Below, in pieces: positions 25,702 through 33,514 of a stretch of DNA of 64,000 bases. The position numbers and the translations under genes are program-made. The notes beneath the pieces were generated by a model that saw only the letters and a program-made list of their open reading frames with translations, was not told the DNA's origin and did no database searches. The stretch's first letter is position 1. Every line of letters starts with the position of its first letter. The stretch comes from Halobacterium wangiae (lineage in GTDB: Archaea; Halobacteriota; Halobacteria; Halobacteriales; Halobacteriaceae), in assembly GCF_021249345.1 (NCBI RefSeq), contig NZ_CP089588.1, positions 1 to 64,000 on the forward strand, read 5' to 3'.

Positions 25702-25802
25702 ACACCTAGCGAGTTGGCCGCCCCTTTCAGTATTTCCGTAGCCGTAGGCTAACTGGTAGGTTCGGTGACGAGAGGAGAAGTACAGAGAGGTCCGCGGGGG
25801 AA

Positions 25803-26774
25803 CTACACCGACATCGCGTCCTCGATGGCGTCGAGGATGCGCGGCGGGTGGGGGAAGTAGTAGTCCTCCATCGACAGCAGCGGGACGGGGGTGTCGAAGC
25901 CCGTGACGCGCTCGACGGGCGCCTCCAGGTACATCAGCGCCTCGTCGTTGATGCGCGCGACGATGTCGCCACCGACACCGTGGCTGCGCGGTCCCTCGTG
26001 GACGACGACCGCTCGCCCGGTCTTCTTCACGGACTCGACGACCGTCTCCGCGTCCATCGGCGAGATGGTGCGGAGGTCGACGACTTCGACGTCCGCGTCG
26101 GCCTCGTCGGCCGCCTCCAGGGTCGGCGGCATCATCGACCCCCAGGAGACGACGGTGACGTCCGAGCCTTCGCGGCGCACGGTGGCTTCGCCGAGGGGCA
26201 CCTCGTAGTCCTCCTCGGGGACCTCCTCGCGGAACGACCGGTAGATGCGTTTGGGCTCCATGAACAGCACGGGGTCGGGGTCGCGGATGGACGCGAGCAA
26301 CAGCCCCTTCGTGTCGTGGGGGGTGCTCGGTGCGACGACCTTCAGCCCCGGGATGTGGGCGTACGCGCCCTCCATGCTCTCGGAGTGGTGTTCCAGTGCG
26401 CGCACACCGGCGCCGTACGGCATCCGGACGACCATCGGCGCGGTGAGCGCGCCGCGGGTCCGCCAGCGGACGCGGCTCGCGTTCGTCACCAGCTGGTCGA
26501 AGGCCGGTGGCAGGAACCCCGAGAACTGTATCTCGGCGACCGGCCGGTAGCCGTACATCGCCAGCCCCGTCGCGGCGCCGACGATGGCGATCTCCGACAG
26601 CGGCGTGTCGACCACGCGGTCGCCGCCGAACTCCTCGAGCAGTTCGTCGGTCGCGCGGAACACGCCACCGCTGGCCGCGACGTCCTCGCCGAAGACGACG
26701 ACGTCGTCGTCGGCAGCCATCTCCGTGTGCAATGCGTCGTTGACTGCTTCTACGATAGTTGCCTGCATGGTCAC
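25803..26774 (-). CDS. 2-oxoacid dehydrogenase E1 beta subunit
   Basis: Transketolase-like subunit of 323 residues. Family features are FGEDVAASGGVFRAT near 28, DTPLSEIAIVGAATGLA near 56, EIQFSGFLPPAFDQ near 80 and HHSESMEGAYAHIPGLKVV near 130. With the alpha subunit it forms the thiamine-diphosphate E1 enzyme. The start used is GTG at 26774, whose GTGA overlaps the alpha-subunit stop; an ATG two codons on (26768) is possible. About 100 nt separate it from E2. Confidence 0.9.
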   Translation of the reverse strand: MTMQATIVEAVNDALHTEMAADDDVVVFGEDVAASGGVFRATDELLEEFGGDRVVDTPLSEIAIVGAATGLAMYGYRPVAEIQFSGFLPPAFDQLVTNASRVRWRTRGALTAPMVVRMPYGAGVRALEHHSESMEGAYAHIPGLKVVAPSTPHDTKGLLLASIRDPDPVLFMEPKRIYRSFREEVPEEDYEVPLGEATVRREGSDVTVVSWGSMMPPTLEAADEADADVEVVDLRTISPMDAETVVESVKKTGRAVVVHEGPRSHGVGGDIVARINDEALMYLEAPVERVTGFDTPVPLLSMEDYYFPHPPRILDAIEDAMSV

Positions 26775-27934
26775 CCCTTGGGTCGCTGCTCGATGTGGTC
26801 GTACATCTCGGGGCGGCGCTCGAGGAGGTCGCTGAACTCCTCGAACTGGCGCTGGAGCTCCGGCGGCAGCTCCGCGTAGACGTGCGCGAATATCTCCTCG
26901 ATGCCCCGCTCGGCGAACGCGTTCGCCTCCTCGAGTGCCGCGTCGAACTCGGCCTCGATCTCCTCGACGATGCCGTCGTGGTCGATGTCCGCCCAGAGCC
27001 CCTCGGACTCGAGGAACTCGCGGTAGCGCTCCAGCGGGTCGACCGCCTCCCAGGCCACGACCTCCTCGTCGCTGCGGTAGCGGGTCGGGTCGTCACTGGT
27101 CGTGTGGGCGTCCATGCGGTACGTGACGGACTCGACGAACACCGGTTCGCCGTTCCGGACCCGCTCGCGGGCCTCGGTGACGGCGTCGTACACCGCCAGG
27201 ACGTCCTGGCCGTCGACGCGGATGGCGTCCATGCCGTAGGCCAGGGCCTTCTGTGCGAGCGTGTTCGCGGCCGTCTGCTGGTCCGCGGACAGCGAGATGG
27301 CGTACTGGTTGTTCTGGCAGTAGAACAGCGCTGGGACGCCGAGCGCCCCCGCGAAGTTGATGGCCTCGTGGGCGGCCCCCGTCGACGTAGCGCCGTCGCC
27401 GAGGTACGCCGTGGCGATGGCGTCGTCGCCGCTGAGGTCCATGCCCCACGCCAGACCGGCGACGAGAGGGAGGTGGGAGCCGATGGAGATGGCTATCTGG
27501 CAGTTGTGTTCGGCGAACGACTGCTGGCCCTCCTCGATGCCGCGCCAGAACAGTATCATGTCCTTCATCGGGACGCCGCGCATGAACATCGGCGTCCACG
27601 CGCGCCCGACGTAGAGCCAGTCGTCTGGCTGGAGCGTGTAGGCGCTCCCGATGATGCTCGCCTCCTGGCCCCGGGTCGACCCGAACGTACCGAGTTCACC
27701 GCGGCGCTGGATGCTCACCATACGTCTGCTGAACACGCGGTCGGTCAACATCCACCGGTAGAGGTCCTGGAACTGCTCGGCGTCCAGGTCGGGGACGTCC
27801 GCCGCGTCGTAGGTTCCGTCCGGGGCGACGATCTGGTGGGTGTCCACCGAGAGGTCGTCCTGGGAGAGGAACCGTGGGTCGCCAGCGCTGACGGCAGCGT
27901 TGGCTGGGTGTTCGGTTGGAACGTTTTCGCTCAT
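26771..27934 (-). CDS. 2-oxoacid dehydrogenase E1 alpha subunit
   Basis: Thiamine-diphosphate-binding subunit of 387 residues. The ThDP motif starts GDGATSTGAAHEA and ends CQNNQYAIS (near 175-212). It decarboxylates a 2-oxoacid and passes the acyl group to lipoyl-E2. Haloarchaea carry several such complexes; some act on branched-chain acids or have unknown substrates. Here the operon also encodes a D-2-hydroxyacid dehydrogenase and is flanked by lactate-utilisation-type genes, so pyruvate or a short-chain 2-oxoacid is plausible. First gene of the operon, preceded by an ATTTATTTA box at 27962-27970. Confidence 0.9.
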   Translation of the reverse strand: MSENVPTEHPANAAVSAGDPRFLSQDDLSVDTHQIVAPDGTYDAADVPDLDAEQFQDLYRWMLTDRVFSRRMVSIQRRGELGTFGSTRGQEASIIGSAYTLQPDDWLYVGRAWTPMFMRGVPMKDMILFWRGIEEGQQSFAEHNCQIAISIGSHLPLVAGLAWGMDLSGDDAIATAYLGDGATSTGAAHEAINFAGALGVPALFYCQNNQYAISLSADQQTAANTLAQKALAYGMDAIRVDGQDVLAVYDAVTEARERVRNGEPVFVESVTYRMDAHTTSDDPTRYRSDEEVVAWEAVDPLERYREFLESEGLWADIDHDGIVEEIEAEFDAALEEANAFAERGIEEIFAHVYAELPPELQRQFEEFSDLLERRPEMYDHIEQRPKG

Positions 27935-27961
27935 TCGACGACTATCGCAAGGAGAGGTGGG

Positions 27962-27970
27962 TAAATAAAT
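27962..27970 (-). promoter_or_regulatory. TATA box of the 2-oxoacid dehydrogenase operon
   Basis: ATTTATTTA on the minus strand, 28-36 nt before the E1 alpha ATG. It is the clearest TATA-like element in the divergent region between this operon and the amidohydrolase gene. Confidence 0.55.
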
Positions 27971-28123
27971 TCGTGGGTGGTGGCCGGTACGGCGACGCCC
28001 CGTGCGGTCCCGGAGTCGCTTCGTCCGCGTCGGGACCGGTCGCCGGCGGTCCGAGTAAAAGCTTATGAGAGCACTCGCCTACTCTCCGTGCATGGTGGGA
28101 GTTACCACGACGGTGATGGGTCG

Positions 28124-29212
28124 ATGATAGACCCGGCGGACCATCTCGTCGTCGACTGCGACTGGCACTACGCGGACACGTTCACGCAGGTGGCGCCGTA
28201 CATGCCCGAACCCTGGAAGACGAAGTTCCCGAAGAGCGGGTTCGGCGACACCGGCGTCCGGCAGAACCTCTCGGCGTTCTTTCCGGCCTCGACCGGCAAC
28301 CGGTTCAACTACGGGAAGATCGAACGCGAGTTCTCCGAGTACCCGGACGGCGGGGACACGAAGGCCGACGTCCTCGAGGGGATGGACCACCTGGACATCG
28401 ACAAGACGCTCCAGATTTCGCACCTCATCCTGGCGATGGGCGGCATCTCGGCCGACGACCGCCGCGTCGAGGCGTTCGTGAAGGGGTACATCGAGTACAT
28501 GCTGGAGGAGGTACTCGACCCCGACGAGGGCATCTACGGCCTCGCACCGATGCCGTATCACGACATCGACGCCTCGATGGACATCCTCGACCGCGTGGAG
28601 GACGAGGAAGCGTTCGTCGGCGTCGTGATGGTCACGGCGGGCGCGAGTCCGCCGCTGGGCAACCGGAAGTACGACCCAATCTACGAACGCTGCGAGGAGA
28701 TGGACTACCCGGTCGTCTACCACACGGGTGGGTCGGGCCTCGACGACTACGTGCGCGCCGGCTACCAGGACATGATCGAGACCCACACGCTCGGGTTCCT
28801 GGAGGCGAACATGTCCCAGATAGTCAGCGTCGCCTGCCAGGGCGTCCCCGAGAAGTTCCCGGACCTCGACATCGTGTTCATGGAGTCCGGCGTCACGTAC
28901 ATCCCAGGGCTGGTCTGTCGCATCAACGAGGAGTACCTCAAACGCTCCGAGGAGGCCCCGCTGCTGGAGAAGAAGCCGGGAGACTACATCACGGACTTCT
29001 ACTTCGGCACCCAGCCACTAGAGGTGTCCGCACGCCCGGACCTTCTGGAGATCTGCTTCGACATGGTCGGCACCGAGAACCTGCTGTACGCCTCGGACTA
29101 CCCGCACTGGGACTTCGACAGTCCGAGCATCATCACGGACCTGCCGATGCTCGACGACGAGGACCGGAAGAACATCCTCGGACGGAACGCCGTGGAGGCG
29201 TTCGGCCTATGA
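28124..29212 (+). CDS. Amidohydrolase-family (amidohydrolase 2) protein
   Basis: TIM-barrel metal hydrolase/decarboxylase-type protein of 362 residues. Metal ligands are suggested by DCDWHY (residues 11-16), a His in VVYHTGGSG near 203 and the Asp of YASDYPHWDFDSP near 330. The N-terminal DxDxH form instead of HxH occurs in the branch with decarboxylases such as 5-carboxyvanillate or gamma-resorcylate decarboxylases, but many relatives are unassigned. The Rieske gene starts within its stop codon (ATGA overlap). ATG at 28124, preceded by a GGTGA element, is used; an in-frame GTG at 28088 is an alternative. Confidence 0.82.
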   Translation: MIDPADHLVVDCDWHYADTFTQVAPYMPEPWKTKFPKSGFGDTGVRQNLSAFFPASTGNRFNYGKIEREFSEYPDGGDTKADVLEGMDHLDIDKTLQISHLILAMGGISADDRRVEAFVKGYIEYMLEEVLDPDEGIYGLAPMPYHDIDASMDILDRVEDEEAFVGVVMVTAGASPPLGNRKYDPIYERCEEMDYPVVYHTGGSGLDDYVRAGYQDMIETHTLGFLEANMSQIVSVACQGVPEKFPDLDIVFMESGVTYIPGLVCRINEEYLKRSEEAPLLEKKPGDYITDFYFGTQPLEVSARPDLLEICFDMVGTENLLYASDYPHWDFDSPSIITDLPMLDDEDRKNILGRNAVEAFGL

Positions 29213-29586
29213 GCGCCGAGAACCGCGTGGAGGTCGGACCGGCAGCGGAGTTCGAGGACGGCGACGCGGAACTCGTCCAGGTCGGACGCGTGGAGGTCGG
29301 CGTTATCAAGGCCAATGGCGAGTTCCACGCCCTCCGCAACCAGTGCCCGCACGACGGCGGCCCGGTCTGCAAAGGAGAAGTCGAACCCCGCCTCGTCGGC
29401 GAGTGGGGTGGGTCGGGGGAGCGCGTCGAGCAGCACTACGACGACGACCAGCAGATCATCTCCTGTCCCTGGCACGGGTGGTCCTTCGACGTCGAGACGG
29501 GCGAACACATCGGCGACGACCGGTACGCCATCCCGAAGTACGACGTCGTCGTCGAGGACGGCACTGTGTACGTGAAAGGAGAGTAG
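29209..29586 (+). CDS. Rieske [2Fe-2S] protein with long inter-ligand insertion
   Basis: Small Rieske protein of 125 residues. The cluster ligands are CPH (about residue 45) and CPWH (about 85). The two motifs are separated by 37 residues instead of the usual 15-17, an insertion of about 20 acidic residues rich in Gly and Glu. It probably is an electron carrier or an accessory to the amidohydrolase, with which it is translationally coupled. No Rieske oxygenase catalytic subunit lies nearby. Family firm; function unknown. Confidence 0.85.
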   Translation: MSAENRVEVGPAAEFEDGDAELVQVGRVEVGVIKANGEFHALRNQCPHDGGPVCKGEVEPRLVGEWGGSGERVEQHYDDDQQIISCPWHGWSFDVETGEHIGDDRYAIPKYDVVVEDGTVYVKGE

Positions 29587-29590
29587 AGGG

Positions 29591-29627
29591 CCTGAAACCC
29601 TCATTCAGGGCACTTCGCCCGATTTTT
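29591..29627 (+). terminator. Terminator-like hairpins after the Rieske gene
   Basis: A CCTGAA/TTCAGG stem with a 7-nt loop starts 4 nt after the stop codon. A second GGGC/GCCC stem overlaps its end and is followed by TTTTT at 29623-29627. The arrangement fits transcription termination before the promoter of the next gene. Confidence 0.45.
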
Positions 29628-29637
29628 GGCAAGAAAA

Positions 29638-29644
29638 TTATATA
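29638..29644 (+). promoter_or_regulatory. TATA box of the NMT1/SsuA-type binding protein gene
   Basis: TTATATA at 29638-29644. Transcription would begin near 29668, just at an in-frame GTG (29669) and 15 nt before the ATG at 29684. Confidence 0.5.
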
Positions 29645-29683
29645 CAGGTATCTTTTTGTGAGTCCAGCGTGCTCCATGGTACG

Positions 29684-30712
29684 ATGGCCCATAGAAGCAC
29701 CAGCAGACGCACGTTTCTAAAGTCAGGTACAGCAGCCGCGGCAGTCGGACTCACGGGAGTAGCGGGGTGTCTCGGCGGCGGGGGCGGCGGCGTCTCCGAC
29801 CTCAGCCTCGCGTTCACCGTTCCGGTTGAGAACCTCGGTTCCCTGTTCGACATCCAGGAGCTCCGCGACGAACTATCGAACGTCGGCGAGGAGTACGAAC
29901 TCAGCGTCTCCCGGAACTCGAGCACGCCGGACTCACTGAACTCGATGGCGGCCGGAGAACTCGACCTCGCGCTGCTCTCGTCGGTGAGCTACGGGTCGGC
30001 AGTCAGCGAGGAGGCCGTCCCCGGCAACATCTCGATGATCTCCACGGACTTCTGGGACGCACACCCCGAGTGGTACGGGTTCACCATCTTCGCCGGTTCC
30101 GACACCGGCGTCAGCAACCCAGAGGACCTTGAGGGGAAGAAGGTCGCCGTGAACTCCAAGGGGACCGGCGTGCACGCCGTCGTCAACAAGGCACTCATCC
30201 AGGCGGGCCTCGACCCGGAGAACGACGTCGAAGTCGTCGAACTCCCGTTCCCGTCCATCGCGTCGGCGATCAACGACGGCCGCGTCCACGCCGGCATCTT
30301 CCCGGCGATCTTCGCCGTCGCGGCCCGCGCGGAGGGCTTCACGGACGTCGTCTCCAGCCAGGACCTCTGGGACGAACAGTACCCGTTCGCGTACACCGTC
30401 GCGTCGAAGAACTCACTGGACAACAAGTCCGACGCCATCGAACTGTGGGGCGAGGACCTCGCTGAACTCGTCCAGTACTGCTACGACAACCGCCCCGAGG
30501 TCGTGTCGCTCGCCGCCGAGCACTTCGAACTCCCGGAGCAGGTCGTCGACGGGTTCTTCCTCAACAACAACGACTACTTCCGCAAGGACATCACCATCGA
30601 CATGGACCGCCTGCAGGCCACGATGGACGAACTGGTCGAACTCGGCTTCCTCGAGGAGTCCTTCGACGTCACGGAGTACGCGACCAACGACTACGTCCCG
30701 TCGATCAACTGA
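29684..30712 (+). CDS. ABC transporter substrate-binding lipoprotein, NMT1/SsuA/TauA type
   Basis: Secreted binding protein of 342 residues. The N-terminus has a twin-arginine motif (SRRTFLK) and a lipobox VAGC followed by a Gly-rich spacer, indicating TAT export and lipid anchoring. The mature part fits the NMT1/ThiY/SsuA group (LEGKKVAVNSKGTGVHAV near 155). These proteins serve transporters for sulfonates, pyrimidine-like compounds, nitrate and aromatic acids. The matching permease and ATPase genes lie convergently on the other strand at 30.9-33.2 kb. ATG at 29684 is used; GTG at 29669 is possible. Confidence 0.88.
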   Translation: MAHRSTSRRTFLKSGTAAAAVGLTGVAGCLGGGGGGVSDLSLAFTVPVENLGSLFDIQELRDELSNVGEEYELSVSRNSSTPDSLNSMAAGELDLALLSSVSYGSAVSEEAVPGNISMISTDFWDAHPEWYGFTIFAGSDTGVSNPEDLEGKKVAVNSKGTGVHAVVNKALIQAGLDPENDVEVVELPFPSIASAINDGRVHAGIFPAIFAVAARAEGFTDVVSSQDLWDEQYPFAYTVASKNSLDNKSDAIELWGEDLAELVQYCYDNRPEVVSLAAEHFELPEQVVDGFFLNNNDYFRKDITIDMDRLQATMDELVELGFLEESFDVTEYATNDYVPSIN

Positions 30713-30862
30713 ATCGGGAACGCTGTCTCGGTCGCTTTTTCGCGGTTACCGTCGCCTCGTAGCGACTACTCTCGCGGTTCTCGGTGACACCCTCCGGACC
30801 CGAGGGTTGCACTGTCGTCGTCAACTCCGCGCCGAAGAGAACAAAGCGAAGACTGCGGCCGC

Positions 30863-31639
30863 CTACGTCCAGCGCAGGAGGCGGCTCCGGGCGAGCCGGA
30901 GCAGGCGGTCGAGGCCGAGGCCGACCAGCATGATAGCGATGATGGCGGCGTACGTCTGCGTCGATTGGAACGACCGGACGCCCTCGATCTCGAGGGCACC
31001 GAGGCCGCCGCCGCCGGCGATCATCTCGAAGACGAACGTGATGATGAGCGACAGCGGGAGCGCGATCTGGAGGCCGGTCATGATGCCGGGTGCCGCCGCC
31101 GGCAGGATGACCCGCCGCACCAGGTTCCAGTCGCTCGTCCCCATCATCCGCGCTGCCCAGACGAGGTTCTTCTCGACCTGTCTGGCGGCGTCACGGGCGT
31201 TCACCGCGACCGGCCAGAACGTGCCGACCGCGACCATGATGATCTTCGACGTGTCGCCGATGCCGAACCACAGCATGAACACCGGGATGAGCGCGATGAT
31301 GGGTACCGGGTAGCCGATCTTGATGATCGGGTCGAAGAACCAGTCGACGACGTCGTTGCGCGCGCTGAGGACGCCGACGGCCACGCCGAGGATGGAGGCG
31401 ATGGCGAGTCCGAGGAACGCCCGTTTCAGCGTCAGGTAGGCGTTCTCGAGCATCTCGCCGGACGCCGTCAGGTCGACGAATCGGGTGAGGACGTCCGACA
31501 GCGGCGGCAGGAAGTAGTAGTGGATGTACCCCATCTGGGTGACGACCTCCCAGAGCACGAGGATGATGACCAGCGAGTACACCGACTTCGCGATATTGAC
31601 GACCGAGGAGCCGTCGAACTGGTCGGTGCTCACGCCCAT
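30863..31639 (-). CDS. ABC transporter permease, SsuC/TauC type (1)
   Basis: Membrane permease of 258 residues with about six hydrophobic segments. The cytoplasmic EAA-type loop is at about 175-205 (VWAARMMGTSDWNLVRRVILPAAAP). It belongs to the sulfonate/nitrate/taurine permease family. It overlaps the second permease gene by 10 nt and is the last gene of the minus-strand transporter operon. Two non-identical permeases suggest a heterodimeric pore. Confidence 0.88.
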   Translation of the reverse strand: MGVSTDQFDGSSVVNIAKSVYSLVIILVLWEVVTQMGYIHYYFLPPLSDVLTRFVDLTASGEMLENAYLTLKRAFLGLAIASILGVAVGVLSARNDVVDWFFDPIIKIGYPVPIIALIPVFMLWFGIGDTSKIIMVAVGTFWPVAVNARDAARQVEKNLVWAARMMGTSDWNLVRRVILPAAAPGIMTGLQIALPLSLIITFVFEMIAGGGGLGALEIEGVRSFQSTQTYAAIIAIMLVGLGLDRLLRLARSRLLRWT

Positions 31640-32421
31640 GCTAACACCCGTTCACGGAGGATCTCGAAGCCACGCACGGCGAAGTACGCGATCGCGGAGA
31701 TGATCACGATGTTCGCGAACATCACCGAGTAGTTGCCGACCTGACCGGCCGTCAGGATGAGGTAGCCGATGCCCATGTCCGAGGCGATGAGTTCGGCGCT
31801 CACCAGCGCGATGAACGCGATTGGAATCGCCTGCCGGATGCCGGTGAGTATCTCTGGGATGGTCGCGGGGATGACGACCTTCCAGAATAGCCGTCTGCCG
31901 TCGGTCCCCATCATCTTCGCCGCCCACACCAGGTTCTTGTCGACGTTCTCCGCCGCGTTGTACGCGTTCAACACGATCGGCAGTAGACAGGCCAGGAACA
32001 CGATGAGCACGGCCGTCTCGGTGCCGACGCCGAGCCAGAGGATGGCCAGCGGCACGAGCGCGGTCTTCGGAATCGGGTACGTGAGGGCGAGCAACACCTC
32101 GAAGAAGTTCTCGACGGGGTCGAGTCTGGCCATCCCGATGCCGAGCAGCACGCCGATCGCGATGGCCAACGCCAGACCGACGCCGATGCGCGTCAGCGAC
32201 GTCGAGAGGTGGGAGAACACGTCGCCGCTGGCGACGAGGTTCTGTATCTCTCCCGCGACGATGGTCGGCGACGGCAGGATAGCTGCTGGCACCGCCGTCC
32301 CGCTCGCGTACTCCCAGAGGAGCGTGAGGATGACGAGCGGAATCCAGTCGAAGACGAACTGCCCCGCACGCTGGACGGGTGCGGGGACGGCGTCGAACGA
32401 CCGGACGGTCACGTTGCTCAC
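31630..32421 (-). CDS. ABC transporter permease, SsuC/TauC type (2)
   Basis: Membrane permease of 263 residues with about six hydrophobic segments and an EAA loop containing VWAAKMMGTDGRRLFWKVVIPATIP. It is a paralogue of the neighbouring permease. The start is GTG at 32421, only 2 nt after the ATPase stop codon, so the genes are co-translated. It should pair with the other permease to import the ligand of the lipoprotein at 29.7 kb. Confidence 0.87.
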   Translation of the reverse strand: MSNVTVRSFDAVPAPVQRAGQFVFDWIPLVILTLLWEYASGTAVPAAILPSPTIVAGEIQNLVASGDVFSHLSTSLTRIGVGLALAIAIGVLLGIGMARLDPVENFFEVLLALTYPIPKTALVPLAILWLGVGTETAVLIVFLACLLPIVLNAYNAAENVDKNLVWAAKMMGTDGRRLFWKVVIPATIPEILTGIRQAIPIAFIALVSAELIASDMGIGYLILTAGQVGNYSVMFANIVIISAIAYFAVRGFEILRERVLAWA

Positions 32422-32423
32422 GG

Positions 32424-33221
32424 CTACCGTTGCACCTCGGGTTGTGTCTCCTCCCGGAGGGACTTCCAGACGGTGTTCTTCGTCTCGTTGAACTCGTCGC
32501 TGGTGATGATCTCCTCGCGGGACTGCGAGCGGTCGAGGTCGACGTCGGTCACCGTCTTCTTCGTCCCGGGGTGGCGGGTCATCACCATCACCCGGTCGGA
32601 GAGGTAGACGGCCTCCTCGACGTCGTGGGTCACGAAGACGACCGTCTTGTCCAGGTCACCCCAGATGTCGATGAGCTGGTCCTGGAGCGCCTCGCGGAGC
32701 GGCTGGTCGAGCGCGCCGAACGGCTCGTCCATCAACAGGATCTTCGGCTCGTACGCGAGGGTGCGCGCGAGACCGACCCGCTGTTTCATCCCGCCGGAGA
32801 GCTCCTTGGGGTAGTTGTCCTCGAAGCCGCTGAGGTCCATCATGTCGATGTACTTCTGGGCGGTCGAGCGGCGCTCCTCCTTCGGGACTCCCTGTTCCTC
32901 GAGCCCGTAGGTGACGTTCTCCATGACGGTCCGCCACGGGAACAGTGCGTAATCCTGGAAGACGACGCCCCGGTCGGTTCCGGGGCCGTCGATGGGGGTG
33001 CCGTCTACCTCGATGGTGCCGGATGTCTCCTCGAGGAAGCCCGCGACGAGGTACAGCAGCGTACTCTTCCCGCAGCCACTGGGCCCCACGATGCTGGCGA
33101 ACTCGCCGCCCTCGATGTCGAAGGAGAGGTCCTCGACCGCGACCGTGCGTTCCGCGCCGTCGTCGTACACCTTCTCGAGGTTGGATATCGAGACGTGTCC
33201 GTCGAGGGTGCGTTCAGTCAT
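32424..33221 (-). CDS. ABC transporter ATP-binding protein, SsuB/TauB type
   Basis: ABC ATPase of 265 residues. Walker A (GPSGCGKST, near 46), Q-loop (VFQDYALFPW, near 88), signature (LSGGMKQRV, near 142), Walker B (ILLMDEPFGALD, near 162) and switch His (VTHDVEEA, near 197) are all present. ALFPW after the Q-loop and PFGALD are typical of the nitrate/sulfonate/taurine ATPases. It is the first gene of the operon, preceded by a palindromic operator candidate and a TATA box. Confidence 0.9.
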   Translation of the reverse strand: MTERTLDGHVSISNLEKVYDDGAERTVAVEDLSFDIEGGEFASIVGPSGCGKSTLLYLVAGFLEETSGTIEVDGTPIDGPGTDRGVVFQDYALFPWRTVMENVTYGLEEQGVPKEERRSTAQKYIDMMDLSGFEDNYPKELSGGMKQRVGLARTLAYEPKILLMDEPFGALDQPLREALQDQLIDIWGDLDKTVVFVTHDVEEAVYLSDRVMVMTRHPGTKKTVTDVDLDRSQSREEIITSDEFNETKNTVWKSLREETQPEVQR

Positions 33222-33337
33222 CTGCCTGGTTCGGGGAGCAAAAGGAGGGTGCTGTCGGCCACTCGCCTCGGTCAGTTCCAGCGGACACCGCCGTCAGGCG
33301 CCTCACCCCGGTGTCCCCCTGCGTCTGCATCCCACGC

Positions 33338-33386
33338 TCACTGTGGTGGTGTGTCACAGTGAAGTTGAGGTAGTAGCCGTATAAAA
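33338..33386 (-). promoter_or_regulatory. Promoter and palindromic operator of the SsuBC-type operon
   Basis: Reading leftward, a TTTTTATAC box (about 33379-33387) is followed by a perfect inverted repeat TCACTGTG-9-CACAGTGA at 33338-33362. The predicted transcription start (near 33353) falls inside the palindrome, a layout expected of a repressor site. About 115 nt of leader then precede the ATPase ATG. Confidence 0.5.
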
Positions 33387-33514
33387 AATTTTCCCGATTG
33401 GCAAGCCTGCAATGGTCTGTACGGCCGTTTCAGTCAGTACGTGTATTGCGTGTTCGAAGCGGTCACCGACCGAACAGGAACCCAGGTGGTGCTGCACGGC
33501 CGGTGGCTAGCTAC

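Noticed and set aside
25702-27096. Very long minus-strand extension upstream of the E2 start
   Set aside because: The extension is an Arg/Ser-rich shadow of the E1 genes; the lipoyl domain begins at the ATG at 25701.
28088-28123. GTG at 28088 as the amidohydrolase start
   Set aside because: Possible, but the upstream TATA-like string is weak and an ATG with a GGTGA element lies at 28124.
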